Origin: Faecousia sp.
GTDB taxonomy: Bacteria; Bacillota; Clostridia; Oscillospirales; Oscillospiraceae
Assembly (NCBI GenBank): GCA_029258495.1
Contig: JARHYV010000194.1
Coordinates: forward strand, 1 to 6,354
Length of the DNA: 6,354 nucleotides
Direction: 5' to 3'
The notes beneath the pieces are model-generated. The model was not told the DNA's origin and did no database searches. It saw nothing but the letters and a program-made list of their open reading frames with translations. Below are positions 6,266 through 6,354 of this stretch, piece after piece (position 1 is the stretch's first letter; the number at the start of each line of letters is the position of its first letter). Made by a program: the position numbers and the translations under genes.

Positions 6266-6354
6266 ATCTGAGCGCTCGAGAGAACGCCAAACAAAATACC
6301 ACAACTTCTGATGAAGTTTGACAAGAAACGAAAAGTTTTCAAAGAAATTTGAAA
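6266..6354 (+). other. Structured AT-rich leader of a transcript leaving the window
   Basis: No convincing coding start with a ribosome site is visible between the promoter and the window end. The stretch holds two perfect small hairpins. AACTTC-TGAT-GAAGTT is at 6303-6318. TTTCAAA-GAAA-TTTGAAA is at 6337-6354 and has a GNRA-type tetraloop. An imperfect GCG/CGC hairpin lies at 6272-6287. A second TTGACA occurs at 6318-6323 with no -10 in view. The general look, a strong promoter followed by an AT-rich leader with short hairpins and no frame, recalls leaders of rRNA or tRNA operons in Clostridia. The gene it serves is outside the window, so this stays an inference. Confidence 0.45.

Noticed and set aside
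6318..6354. Second promoter starting at TTGACA 6318-6323
   Set aside because: No -10-like hexamer is found 16-19 bases downstream before the window ends. The motif may simply be part of the hairpin flank.

Overview
The window reads as chromosomal DNA of a spore-forming, or recently spore-forming, anaerobic Firmicute in the Clostridia. The Oscillospiraceae/Ruminococcaceae area is my best guess. The evidence is a GerA-family spore germination cluster, Shine-Dalgarno sites of the GGAGG/GAGGTG type, two probable TTG starts, and protein sequences typical of that group. No phage, transposon, CRISPR or tRNA gene is visible.

Layout. Bases 3-134 (+) are the tail of an unidentified membrane protein. 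It converges on a minus-strand operon across a perfect 14-bp terminator hairpin (156-189). Read in its own direction, that operon starts at a candidate sigma-A promoter (-35 at 3386-3391, -10 at 3363-3368). It encodes a NUDIX ADP-ribose pyrophosphatase-like hydrolase (3330-2719), the tRNA-modifying GTPase MnmE (2716-1355) and a NifS/IscS-type cysteine desulfurase (1339-197), with gaps of only 2 and 15 bp. MnmE modifies position 5 of wobble U34 in certain tRNAs. A cysteine desulfurase supplies sulfur for 2-thiolation of the same base, so the pairing makes functional sense. mnmE is not in its classic yidC-jag-mnmE-mnmG neighbourhood.

Divergently, after a 120-bp shared intergenic region, comes a tightly overlapping plus-strand operon of three genes. 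The first is a GerA-type germinant receptor subunit (3451-4872). The second is a 159-aa single-anchor protein that I read as a minimal GerC-like subunit (4869-5348). The third is a divergent GerB-like permease of about ten membrane segments (5323-6240). Together they would form an inner-membrane germinant receptor of the spore, in the order A-C-B. The C-like member is much shorter than usual and has no lipobox. The start of the first gene carries a perfect inverted repeat over its ribosome binding site.

A strong-looking sigma-A promoter (TTGACA, 17 bp, TAATAT, with upstream A-tracts) sits on the stop codon of the permease gene. It drives a structured AT-rich leader that leaves the window at 6354 with no open reading frame of note. 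It resembles a stable-RNA operon leader, but its target cannot be seen.
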